A stretch of DNA of 20,994 nucleotides from JBBQTU01 sp038213005 (GTDB lineage Bacteria; Planctomycetota; Phycisphaerae; Tepidisphaerales; Tepidisphaeraceae), in contig JBBQTU010000045.1 in the NCBI GenBank assembly GCA_038213005.1, positions 1 to 20,994 on the forward strand, read 5' to 3'. Of the stretch, positions 1 to 6,948 are shown in pieces. Below the pieces are notes generated by a model. It saw only the letters and a program-made list of their open reading frames with translations. It was not told the origin of the DNA and made no database searches. Numbering within the stretch: position 1 is the first letter of the stretch; each line of letters starts with the position of its first letter. Both the position numbers and the translations under genes were made by a program.

Positions 1-1
1 T

Positions 2-298
2 GCCCCGGCCATCCAGGTGGTCCATCTGCCCGAGAAGGCTCTGGTGCCCGATGTCGCCGTCAGCCCCGACGGCACGGTGCATGCCGTCTACGGACTGGAA
101 GACCAGGCGTGGTATGTGCGGTCGGCCGACAACGGAGCAACGTTCACCGAACCGAAAATGCGAAGGGGTCGGGAGTCTTCGTGGCCATGTATCCCTTTCA
201 CAACAATCGTAGACTCCCGACCCCTTCGCATTGCCCACAACAATCGTAGACTCCCGACCCCTTCGCATTGCCCGGTTTGCCACATGGCACATCGGTGA
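2..298 (+). pseudogene. BNR/sialidase-like protein, 3' end of a broken gene (partial at window start)
   Basis: The frame is open from the window edge. Up to about position 156 it reads like one blade of a sialidase/BNR-repeat beta-propeller, with SPDGTVHAVYGLEDQ followed by the Asp-box-like segment SADNGATFT. Such proteins are usually secreted glycan-binding or glycan-cleaving enzymes in planctomycetes. From position 157 the frame enters a REP-like inverted repeat, and the remaining residues, up to the stop at 296-298, are translated repeat with no propeller character. The natural C-terminus is therefore missing. I read this as a gene truncated by repeat insertion or recombination. The family assignment rests on about 50 residues and is tentative. 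The alternative is a functional protein with an unusual tail. Confidence 0.5.
157..272. repeat. REP-like inverted repeat with tandem right arm
   Basis: A 22-bp arm at 157-178 (begins AATGCGAAGGGGTCGGGAG) is perfectly inverted at 211-232 and again at 248-269. The right arm lies in a tandem duplication of period 37 bp (199-235 and 236-272, each starting CACAACAATCGTAGACTCCC). The GGGGTCGGGAGTC core resembles REP sequences associated with RAYT transposases, which is family knowledge and not proven here. It interrupts the BNR-like frame. Confidence 0.8.
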
Positions 299-299
299 A

Positions 300-824
300 A
301 TGCATATTGCGTACTCACTCAAGGCGAATGCACGGCGCGACGGCTTCGAGCAGTCGCCCGAATACGAGGCATTACTCGAGCAAGCTGGGTTGCTCGGTCG
401 TCACCTAAGCCAGCTATGCAGAGCCTCATCGAAGCGACGAAGCCAGCGAGTGCATGCAGAGCGGATGCTCGAGAGAGCCGAGCGGCTAACGACGCAAGCG
501 TTCTCTGTTGATGCTGAACACCGGGAGAAGACGCGGGCGGAGGTCGCGTCACTGCTTACGAGACTTGGAACGATGGACACAGTATCAGCGGTCATTCCTC
601 GCTTCAGTCACCGGCTGGAGGCCGTGGCTGGCGGCCTCGACCGCCCTCAAACGACGACGCCCGACCTGTCCCATATGCTTGACGGACGAACCCTGCGGCA
701 TGTCGATGCCAGGGCCGTTCTTCAGGACGTCGCCAAGACGATCGTTGACCACCACACAACGGGCCTCTCAAAAGAGGAACTGTTGGCCCTCGTGCTAAAG
801 CCCTACCTCAAGTCGCGTGTCTGA
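300..824 (+). CDS. Hypothetical protein, helical, possibly 5'-truncated
   Basis: A 174-residue frame starts at ATG 300, just after the REP-like repeat. In-frame codons further upstream (a TTG at 231) lie inside the repeat, so I do not accept them as start. No clear Shine-Dalgarno precedes ATG 300, which raises the chance that the true 5' end was lost. The protein is rich in Glu, Arg, Leu and Ala and looks mostly alpha-helical (for example SPEYEALLEQAGLLGRHLS and HAERMLERAERLT). There is no signal peptide, membrane segment or motif I recognise. Its codon use appears less GC-rich than the metabolic genes downstream, which hints at foreign or relic DNA. No function is proposed. Confidence 0.45.
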   Translation: MHIAYSLKANARRDGFEQSPEYEALLEQAGLLGRHLSQLCRASSKRRSQRVHAERMLERAERLTTQAFSVDAEHREKTRAEVASLLTRLGTMDTVSAVIPRFSHRLEAVAGGLDRPQTTTPDLSHMLDGRTLRHVDARAVLQDVAKTIVDHHTTGLSKEELLALVLKPYLKSRV

Positions 825-830
825 GGATGG

Positions 831-1572
831 TCGGGTCCGCATTCGTGGCGTCCGTTGCGTCGTAAGTACGGCAGTCCCAGCACGGGCGTGAGACACTCCC
901 GTCCTTGCTGTGCCACCCCCGCCAGCCCACAGCCTCCTGCGAAAATCTGTGCTAATCTGAGATAATCTGTGGATAAACGTCCTTTTGATCTGTGAGAATC
1001 GGTGCCAATCCCCGCCGCGGAGCGCCGCGGCGACTCTTCGAGCGGGCAAGTGGTGGACCCAGACCTCTTCTCCGTTGCCTCTGTTACCTCCTGTTCAAAA
1101 TCCGGTTCGAAAACAAACTGCCGTATGGTCGAGAGAGACTGCTATTTCCGGGCTCCAATCGATTCCCCGCGTCATCGTGTCGCCGTGTCCCCCGCCTCGC
1201 CCTCCCGCCCTCCACCTCGGGCGTGCCCGTTTTTTAGGGCAGATGTAAGTTACGCGTCAGCGGGTGGTTGGAGCGAAAACGGTGCTGAGGGCGTGACAAT
1301 TCTTTCGGGCAGGCATAAGAAAGTCGAAATCGGCGGGCCCATTGAGCAGCAGCGGAGTAAGGACTTGCTGCGGCGAGGCGGCAATTGCTACAAGCGAGGG
1401 CGCATGTGCCACGGGTGCGCTGCCGCTCAATGGGGCTGGATTCCCGGGTTGCCCGGAAAAACGGGCACGCGCGCGGCATCTCGCAGAAGGCAGATAGCAG
1501 CTCCTGCCCAGCCCAAAGCCCACGGGCGGCAGTCCGCAGGTTTGCCCCTGTGCGGCCGGCGCTCCCCTCCTC
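831..1572. other. Non-coding gap with decayed repeats
   Basis: No convincing gene is present. Positions 942-1003 hold degenerate copies of the ATCTGTG word (AATCTGTGCTAATCTGAG, ATAATCTGTGG, GATCTGTGAG), the same word that forms the inverted repeat near 4171. Positions 1219-1472 hold a GGGCGTGCCCG-bounded repeat element, listed separately. Open frames crossing this stretch have no domain character. Confidence 0.6.
1219..1472. repeat. GGGCGTGCCCG-bounded dispersed element, long type, copy 1
   Basis: Terminal inverted repeats GCGTGCCCGTTTTT (1221-1234) and its perfect complement (1457-1470) bound about 250 bp with no gene. The first 70 bp (1221-1290) align without gaps to 14681-14750 at roughly 85-90% identity by eye, including the identical core AGATGTAAGT and CGTCAGCGGGTGGTTGGAGC. 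The interior differs from that second copy. Confidence 0.7.
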
Positions 1573-2433
1573 TCACACCTCCACGATCACGTATCGCTTG
1601 GTCCGATACCCCCCGCCGATCTCAATCGCACGGATTCCGTCAACCTGCGCCTCGCCGGGCATGTGGGTGTGCCCGGCCAATACCGTCCGCACATTCGGAT
1701 AGCGCCGGACTAGCTCACCGATTCGCGGACTGCCCAGAAACGCCTTGGCAAAATCCCATTGCGGCGCACTCGGCGGCGGCATCAGCTCGTGAAACGGAAC
1801 GTGATGCGTCGCCACCAGCACTCGCGGCACGTGCCGGAGCGACTCTAACTGCCGCTCCATTGTCGCCAGCAGTTCATCAAGGAAGACCTCATCGCTGCGC
1901 CCCAGACGCACGAATCGGCCGTCGTTCCACCTCGCGAATGTCTCCCTCCCGATGCTGCTGATATCGGCGGTTTGCTCAAATAGATACGAGAACTCAGTAT
2001 GCCGCTCGGCCGCCCCCGGCGAGATCTTGGCCTCGTAGAATCGCTTCGGGATCCCCAGACGGGCCACCGCAAACCCATAGTCATACCATCCCACCGAGCC
2101 AACGATGGCCGCATCGCCCAGCACGAAGGGATGGGACTGAAGCCACTGCCACCCGGCCGCCTTGACCCGCGCCGGCAGTTCGGCGGTCAGCATTTCATAG
2201 CTGTCTCCGCCACGCGTCCACAGCTCATGATTGCCCGCGACAAACAGCCGTGGACCCTTGAAGGTGAAGAGGTTAAGGCAATCCTCCAGGTGCGCGGCGT
2301 CGGCAATTGCGGTGTCGCCCAGCAGCAGCAACACATCGACCTTTTGCGAATTGATCTGGGCGATCAGCTCGATCGCCCCCTGCCGCGATCGCGGATGATT
2401 GAAGTGCAGGTCTGAGGTCGCCAGCAGTCGCAT
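1573..2433 (-). CDS. Calcineurin-like metallophosphoesterase
   Basis: This 286-residue protein has the full set of metal-binding motifs of the calcineurin-like phosphoesterase superfamily: SDLH (D8, H10), LLGDT (D40), AGNHE (N68, H69), ATHHVP (H210, H211) and AGHTH (H255, H257). The fold binds two divalent metals and hydrolyses phosphomono- or diesters; the substrate cannot be read from the sequence. No signal peptide is present, so it should be cytoplasmic. I start at ATG 2433 because MRLLATSDLHF is the normal beginning of this fold. The frame stays open upstream to 2652, but those 73 residues are translated repeat DNA (the element at 2515-2621). It is transcribed divergently from the solute-binding protein at 2683. 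Confidence 0.88.
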   Translation of the reverse strand: MRLLATSDLHFNHPRSRQGAIELIAQINSQKVDVLLLLGDTAIADAAHLEDCLNLFTFKGPRLFVAGNHELWTRGGDSYEMLTAELPARVKAAGWQWLQSHPFVLGDAAIVGSVGWYDYGFAVARLGIPKRFYEAKISPGAAERHTEFSYLFEQTADISSIGRETFARWNDGRFVRLGRSDEVFLDELLATMERQLESLRHVPRVLVATHHVPFHELMPPPSAPQWDFAKAFLGSPRIGELVRRYPNVRTVLAGHTHMPGEAQVDGIRAIEIGGGYRTKRYVIVEV

Positions 2434-2514
2434 GCCGGGGATTGTGCCTTGGCCAAGGCCCATTCGGCAAGGACTGTGCCGCGGGAAAATCAGAGATCGC
2501 AGGTGCTTTGATGA

Positions 2515-2621
2515 GGGCGTGCCCGAAAATACGAAACAACGCGGAAACTGGGAAAACTCGAAGCAGCAAATGTGGAGCGGCGCGGACATGCGGCACGCCG
2601 CCCGGATTTTCGGGCACGCTC
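2515..2621. repeat. Short GGGCGTGCCCGAAAAT element, copy 1
   Basis: A palindrome-ended element lies in the divergent intergenic region between the phosphoesterase and the solute-binding protein. The inverted ends are GCGTGCCCGAAAAT at 2517-2530 and its perfect complement at 2606-2619. The interior contains ACTCGAAGCAGCAAA, shared with copies at 6738-6866 and (reversed) 20696-20791. Confidence 0.85.
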
Positions 2622-2682
2622 CCGCCGAGCAATACCGCCGAAACTGTCGCATCCCTGAGCGGTTTGGGTTAAAACGCTGTCC

Positions 2683-4110
2683 ATGCGCCGGATTCTGCTG
2701 GGTGTCGCATTCGTCCTGGTTCTGCTCACGCCAATCGTGCTTGCCTGGCGGTTTGGCGGAGCGGCAGCGCGATCGTCGTCGCCATCAACCGGCGCGATGG
2801 AACTGGTCATCATCACTCCCCACCAGGAGGGAATCCGACGCGAGTTCGCCGCCGCCTTTTCCGCATGGCATCAGGCTCATTACGGACAGCCCGTGAGCGT
2901 CGACTACCGATCCTTTGGCGGCAGCGACATCGTCCGGTACTTTGAGGAACGGCAGAAGACGACGTTTCCAAAGACCGGCACATACAACATCGATCTGGCC
3001 TGGGGCGGCGGCGACTTTCTCTTCGATCAGCAGCTCAAGAAGCCGGGATATCTTGAGGTCGTGCAACTTGAGCCAGGCTTCATGAAGGAGGCTTTCCCCG
3101 AGCCGACGCTGGGCGGCCTGCCCTTGTACGACACAGACGCCAAGACCGGCCCAAGTTGGTTCGGCACGGCCCTGGCGAGCTTCGGCGTGGTCTATAACCG
3201 CGATATCCTGCGGTATCTGGGGGTTCCCGATCCCATGACCTGGCGCGACCTGGCCGACCCGCGGCTGGCCGGCTGGATCACGCTGGTCGATCCCACGCGC
3301 AGCGCCTCAGCGCGGCAAGCCTACATGGTCATTTGCGAGCGGGCGATGGCCGACGCCGCCGCGGCCGGCCGATCCGAAGCCGACGGCTGGGCCGACGGAA
3401 TGGGCCTGATCCGCCAGATCGCTGCCAACGCCCGTCAGTTCGCCGACTCATCGGCGACCGCGCCGATCATGGTCTCATCGGGCGACGCCGCGGCCGGCAT
3501 GTCGATCGACTCCTACGGCCGCTCCCAGAGCGACGCCGTGGGCGCCGACCGCATGGGCTATGTCGAGCCGGAGAACGCCACGATCGTCAACCCCGACCCG
3601 ATTGCCCTGGTAAAGGGGGCCCAGCATAGGGAGCTGGCCATCCGGTTCATCCAGTTCGTCCTGTCGCCCGAAGGCCAGGCACTCTGGAACACCCGCCCCG
3701 GCTCACCCGGCGGGCCGCGGCAGACAGCCCTGCGGCGCCTGCCGATCCGCCGCGACGCCTACGCGGATATGAGCAGCCACACCGACGCAGTGAACCCGTT
3801 TAAGTCGGCCAGCCAGTTCAACAAGTCCAACGCGCGCGAAAAGACCTTCGGCATCCTGGGCGACATGATCCAGTACAGTTGTATCGACCTGCTGGACGAG
3901 CTGCGGCAGACGCGCGCTGTGATTCTCCAGTCGCCACGTCGCGAGGAACTGGATCGCAAGCTCGGCCGCTTCCCACTGAACGAAACCCAGGCACTCGCCC
4001 GAGCCAAACAGTGGAAAGAAGCCACGGTCCCGCAACGTCTGGCGCTGCAGCGACAGTGGACCGATGAGTTCCGCCGCGAGTATGCCGCCTTGCGCGCCGA
4101 GGCTCGATAA
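2683..4110 (+). CDS. ABC transporter substrate-binding protein, iron(III)-type, membrane-anchored
   Basis: This 475-residue protein begins with a basic start and a hydrophobic stretch (about residues 4-21, ILLGVAFVLVLLTPIVLAW), a signal peptide or uncleaved anchor; I see no lipobox cysteine. Residues from about 40 follow the two-lobed periplasmic binding-protein pattern: LVIITPHQEGIRREFAAAF at the N-lobe start, then FGTALASFGVVYNRDIL, a TLVDPTRSASARQAYM segment, and the C-lobe signature IALVKGAQHRELAIRFIQF with LSPEGQALW. This matches the AfuA/FbpA-like group of solute-binding proteins, which often bind Fe(III) but also other oxyanions or organic ligands. It is longer than typical family members (about 330-350 residues), with an extra C-terminal helical region. 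No permease or ATPase lies beside it. The ATG at 2683 lacks a clear ribosome-binding site. Confidence 0.8.
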   Translation: MRRILLGVAFVLVLLTPIVLAWRFGGAAARSSSPSTGAMELVIITPHQEGIRREFAAAFSAWHQAHYGQPVSVDYRSFGGSDIVRYFEERQKTTFPKTGTYNIDLAWGGGDFLFDQQLKKPGYLEVVQLEPGFMKEAFPEPTLGGLPLYDTDAKTGPSWFGTALASFGVVYNRDILRYLGVPDPMTWRDLADPRLAGWITLVDPTRSASARQAYMVICERAMADAAAAGRSEADGWADGMGLIRQIAANARQFADSSATAPIMVSSGDAAAGMSIDSYGRSQSDAVGADRMGYVEPENATIVNPDPIALVKGAQHRELAIRFIQFVLSPEGQALWNTRPGSPGGPRQTALRRLPIRRDAYADMSSHTDAVNPFKSASQFNKSNAREKTFGILGDMIQYSCIDLLDELRQTRAVILQSPRREELDRKLGRFPLNETQALARAKQWKEATVPQRLALQRQWTDEFRREYAALRAEAR

Positions 4111-4170
4111 GGAGTTGCCTCCGCACGGCAATCCTTCTCTTCCTGAGAAGTTATCAGAAGAGGAATCTGA

Positions 4171-4251
4171 GCCACAGATGGGGCACAGATAGTCACAGAT
4201 TCAATTCGTGCCGCGATGCCCATCGGTGCGCATCTGTGCCCCATCTGTGGC
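4171..4251. terminator. 20-bp perfect inverted repeat between convergent genes (possible bidirectional terminator)
   Basis: GCCACAGATGGGGCACAGAT at 4171-4190 is perfectly inverted at 4232-4251, with a 41-nt loop. It lies between the 3' ends of the solute-binding protein and the convergent oxidoreductase. It has no U-tract, so it is not a classical terminator. The ATCTGTG word is a common dispersed intergenic motif in planctomycete-like genomes, so it may instead be a repeat that also stops transcription. Confidence 0.6.
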
Positions 4252-4283
4252 AATACTCTTTGGTTCTGTGTGGTTTGTACCGC

Positions 4284-5405
4284 TCAGACCTTCACTTCGC
4301 GGCCGGCCTTGTGGCTGCGATAAAGGCCATCGAGGATGCGGATGACGTTCAGGCTTTGCTCGGGCGGTACGGGCGAGGACTTGCCGGTGAGAATCGCGTC
4401 GGCATAGAAGGCGATCTCGCGGTGGTGCCCGCCCACACCATCGTCGGGATACTTAAGCTGCACGTCGGTGGTGGAGCCAGCCTTCTCGCCGTGGATGGTA
4501 AGCTCAGGCCATTCAGCGCCCGCTTCGGTGCCCATCAGGGTGATCTTCTGCAGCTCGGGCTCCTTGATGTTGGCCAGCCACGAGCATTCGAGCGTCAGGG
4601 CGGCACCATTCTTGAAGCGGATAAAGCCTGCGGCAAAATCCTCGACCGTGATGGCCTTGCGATCCCACTCGCCCCACCAGCCGCGGATGTCCGTGCGCTT
4701 GGCGAGTTTCTGCGGCGTGATGGCGGTGACGGTGACCGGCTCGGGGTGGTTCATCAGGTGCAGCGCCAGGTCAAGCATGTGAACGCCGACGTCGATGCAC
4801 GGGCCGCCGCCGGAGATGCGTTTGTCGATGAAGCCGATGCGCGTGGGCAGGTATCGCCGGCGCAGGAACTGGGCACGGCAATAGTAGACCTCGCCCAGTA
4901 CGCCGTCCTTGAGATAGTCATGCAGATGCAGTGCGCTATTCATGAACCGCGTGCTCTGGGCGCACATGAGGATCAGCTTCTTATTCTTGTTCTTGTTTCG
5001 CGCTGCGATCATCTTCTTCACATCGGCGGGCGTTGTCGCCAAGGGCTTCTCGCACATCACGTGCAGCCCGGCGCTCAGGGCCTCGACGGTGACCGGGCAG
5101 TGAGCGGCGTTGTTGGCGCAGATATCCACCGCGTCGACCTCGATGCCGCTCTTGAGCAGATCCTTCAGATAAGGGAATCGGGCTTCCTTGGGCAGGCCCA
5201 ATTCGTCGCCGCGCTGATGGCGGCGCTCTTCGATGGGATCGGCGCAGGCCACGATCTGCGCCGTCGGGTTGAGCTTCCGCCAGCCTTCAATATGGATGCC
5301 GGAAATGCCGCCACATCCGATCAGAGCCACCCTGAGCGTGGGCTTGGCGTTCTTGTCAACCTTCGCTGCGCCACCCCATAAATCCAACGTCGCAAAACCT
5401 GCCAT
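4284..5405 (-). CDS. Gfo/Idh/MocA family NAD(P)-dependent oxidoreductase
   Basis: This 373-residue protein has an N-terminal Rossmann fold with the dinucleotide motif GCGGISG (residues 30-36), an acidic D56 at the end of the second strand typical of NAD preference, and the family signature CEKPLA (E119, K120, P121). The C-terminal alpha/beta domain carries GGGPCIDVGVHMLDL, giving D205 and H209 of the usual D-x3-H active site. Members oxidise or reduce sugars, inositols and related polyols, and planctomycetes carry many paralogues. There is no signal peptide. ATG 5405 is chosen because AGGAG (complement of 5413-5417) lies 7 nt upstream; a longer frame from 5447 has no such signal. It is divergent from the aldolase-like gene, so the two may share a control region and a sugar pathway. 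Confidence 0.9.
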   Translation of the reverse strand: MAGFATLDLWGGAAKVDKNAKPTLRVALIGCGGISGIHIEGWRKLNPTAQIVACADPIEERRHQRGDELGLPKEARFPYLKDLLKSGIEVDAVDICANNAAHCPVTVEALSAGLHVMCEKPLATTPADVKKMIAARNKNKNKKLILMCAQSTRFMNSALHLHDYLKDGVLGEVYYCRAQFLRRRYLPTRIGFIDKRISGGGPCIDVGVHMLDLALHLMNHPEPVTVTAITPQKLAKRTDIRGWWGEWDRKAITVEDFAAGFIRFKNGAALTLECSWLANIKEPELQKITLMGTEAGAEWPELTIHGEKAGSTTDVQLKYPDDGVGGHHREIAFYADAILTGKSSPVPPEQSLNVIRILDGLYRSHKAGREVKV

Positions 5406-5721
5406 GATCTGTCTCCTCTGTTGTATTGGCGTGCGTACCCGATGCAAACATTACACGGGATCGTCACATCGCGGCCGAATCGGCCGACTGTCTGGCGACA
5501 CATGATAATCACAAACGCCCCCGCCGGGGAGCGCAACGACACATGAGCGCCCCGGGCCCCGGGAGCGCTATGCGTGATCGCAACGACACACGTGCGCGCA
5601 ACACGCGCGGACCCAGCAGCGCGAGCACGACATGATCTCACCGAGCTGGCATGCCGCCGACGAATCGGAGTTTTCCGGCCAATGGATTACAATCCTCGTC
5701 GACAAACAAAGGAGCACTCTC
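5406..5721. promoter_or_regulatory. Divergent intergenic region with a palindrome flanked by direct repeats
   Basis: The region between the oxidoreductase (-) and the aldolase-like gene (+) contains the direct repeat CGCAACGACACA at 5532-5543 and 5579-5590. It brackets a GC-rich near-palindrome at 5546-5569 (AGCGC, CCCGGGCCCCGGG, AGCGCT). A TACAAT hexamer at 5688-5693 lies 28 nt before the GTG start. No convincing -35 box is visible. Regulator binding is inferred from position only. Confidence 0.4.
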
Positions 5722-6354
5722 GTGGCTGAGATGGATGAATACGAAGCGTTTGCGGCGGCCGCCCGGCGGGCCGGCGCGCTACGGCTGATGCAGTGCAGCA
5801 GCGGGAATCTTTCCTGCCGCCTCGACGCCGGGCGCATGCTGGTCAAGGCATCGCGGGCGTGGATGGCCGACCTGACATCGCAGCAGGTTGCCCTGTGCAA
5901 CATCGCCGACGGGGCGAGTCTCAACGGGCAGACGCCGTCGGTGGAGATCGCGTTCCATGCCGGCATCCTCCGCTGCCGGCCGGATGTGAACGTGGTGCTG
6001 CATTTTCAGACGCCGGCCGCGACGACGCTGGCGTGCGGGCATCCGGAGGCAATGAACTTCTTTGTCATCCCAGAGATTCCGGTTTATATCGGCGCCATCG
6101 GGATTGTCGGGTTCCTGGACCCAGGCTCGCTGCCGCTGGCGGATGCGGTGACGGAGGCCATGAAGACGCACAACCTGGCGATCCTGAAGAACCACGGCAT
6201 GGTCACCGTGGGCAAGAGCTACGATGAGGCGATCCAGAGGGCGGTGTTCTTTGAACTGGCCTGCGAGATCATCCTGCGGGGCGGATCACGGGTTGAGCCT
6301 CTCCCAGCCGAGGCGGCGGCCGGGTTCTGCCGAGGCTCTGGCGGAAAGGCCTGA
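5722..6354 (+). CDS. Class II aldolase/adducin-domain protein
   Basis: This 210-residue protein has the length and motifs of the fuculose-phosphate aldolase/ribulose-phosphate epimerase superfamily. SSGNLS (N29) is the phosphate/substrate loop, TPSVE gives S73 and the catalytic glutamate E75, and LKNHG gives the zinc ligand H158. At the paired zinc ligands, normally H-x-H, it reads VLHFQT: H94 is kept but the second histidine is Gln96. The enzyme would cleave or isomerise sugar phosphates in the cytoplasm, though metal binding may differ. GTG 5722 is preferred because AAGGAG at 5709-5714 stands 7 nt upstream; ATG 5731 is the alternative. The frame is open back to 5632 without another signal. 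It is divergent from a Gfo/Idh/MocA oxidoreductase, consistent with one sugar-acid or deoxysugar pathway. Confidence 0.83.
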   Translation: MAEMDEYEAFAAAARRAGALRLMQCSSGNLSCRLDAGRMLVKASRAWMADLTSQQVALCNIADGASLNGQTPSVEIAFHAGILRCRPDVNVVLHFQTPAATTLACGHPEAMNFFVIPEIPVYIGAIGIVGFLDPGSLPLADAVTEAMKTHNLAILKNHGMVTVGKSYDEAIQRAVFFELACEIILRGGSRVEPLPAEAAAGFCRGSGGKA

Positions 6355-6532
6355 GCGGCTGCTGCAGCGGCAGTCGGTGGTGCGGCCACGTGCCGCGGGA
6401 TCGCGCGCGGCGGCAGTCGATGGCGACGGCGTCAGAACGGCAGATCGCCATCATCGCCAACCGCGCCAGATACGCAGCCGTTGCCGCGCAGGGGTCAGTC
6501 AAGGGCGCAGGAAACCTTCGACGAAGAATCTC

Positions 6533-6704
6533 TGGAGTGCGGTAAGCTTCTTACCGCTCTACCGAGGCGAGCTTCTCGCCGGGAGGGGGGGGCAGCAGAG
6601 TAGGACATGCATTGTCACCAACTGCTTCTCACAAGGCACCGATATGTTCCTCCCGCCGACAAGGTCGGCTCGTCAAAGCTGCGAGAAGCTCGCAGCACTC
6701 CAAA
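6533..6704. repeat. Pair of inverted double-hairpin REP-like units
   Basis: The left unit has stem-loops at 6539-6557 (GCGGTAAGCTTCTTACCGC) and 6566-6580 (GGCGAGCTTCTCGCC), followed by GGGAGG. The right unit mirrors the order with GCCGACAAGGTCGGC (6655-6669) and GCTGCGAGAAGCTCGCAGC (6678-6696). The pair is bounded by TGGAGTGC (6533-6540) and GCACTCCA (6695-6702). This head-to-head arrangement resembles a BIME (paired REP units). Confidence 0.8.
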
Positions 6705-6737
6705 CCGCCTTCAGTGTCCTGCACCCGTCAGCCAACG

Positions 6738-6866
6738 GGGCGTGCCCGAAAATCCGGGCAACCACGAAATACGAAGCACTAAATACGAAACAACGCGGAA
6801 ACTCGAAGCAGCAAACGCGGAGCGACGCCGACATGGGGCACGTCGCCCGGATTTTCGGGCACGCCC
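6738..6866. repeat. Short GGGCGTGCCCGAAAAT element, copy 2 (most intact)
   Basis: A 129-bp element has a perfect 22-bp terminal inverted repeat (6738-6759 and 6845-6866). The arm starts GGGCGTGCCCGAAAATCC, and each arm also folds on itself (CCCG...CGGG). The interior shares ACTCGAAGCAGCAAA and the CGCCGACATGGGGCACG segment with the other copies. It encodes nothing. It ends about 65 bp before the ABC permease start. Confidence 0.88.
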
Positions 6867-6921
6867 AGCCAACGCCGGCGAGGGCCTGCGGTGGCAACGC
6901 GACGGGGGAGAGGGTATAAGC

Positions 6922-6948
6922 ATGGATACAAATGCTTGGTATCGCTGA
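6922..6948 (+). CDS. Possible 8-residue leader peptide overlapping the permease start
   Basis: ATG 6922 opens a tiny frame, MDTNAWYR, ending at 6948. It has the better-spaced ribosome-binding site (GGGGGAGAGGG, 6904-6914), while the permease ATG at 6932 sits 17 nt from that site. Translation of the short frame would overlap the permease start by 17 nt, so coupling is possible. It may also be chance. Confidence 0.25.
   Translation: MDTNAWYR

Larger units (their letters stand above)
6355..6931. other. Repeat-dense gap without a recognised gene
   Basis: After the aldolase stop there are about 175 bp of coding-like but unassignable sequence. They are followed by a pair of oppositely oriented double-hairpin repeats (6533-6590 and 6645-6704) and a palindrome-ended element (6738-6866). 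Open frames across these repeats encode only repeat translations. Confidence 0.6.

Noticed and set aside
199..272. Tandem 37-bp repeat considered as a minimal CRISPR array
   Set aside because: The copies are directly adjacent with no spacer, contain an inverted-repeat arm matching 157-178, and no cas gene is near.
1002..1961. 319-residue open frame on the plus strand
   Set aside because: It runs through repeats and antisense to the phosphoesterase, and has low-complexity Arg/Pro/Ser composition typical of shadow frames in high-GC DNA.
1573..2652. Longer phosphoesterase with 73 extra N-terminal residues
   Set aside because: The extension is translation of the repeat element at 2515-2621; similar peptides arise from the copy at 6738-6866. 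The fold begins at MRLLATSDLHF.
4236..5381. 381-residue plus-strand frame
   Set aside because: Antisense to a well-supported Gfo/Idh/MocA gene with a good ribosome-binding site.
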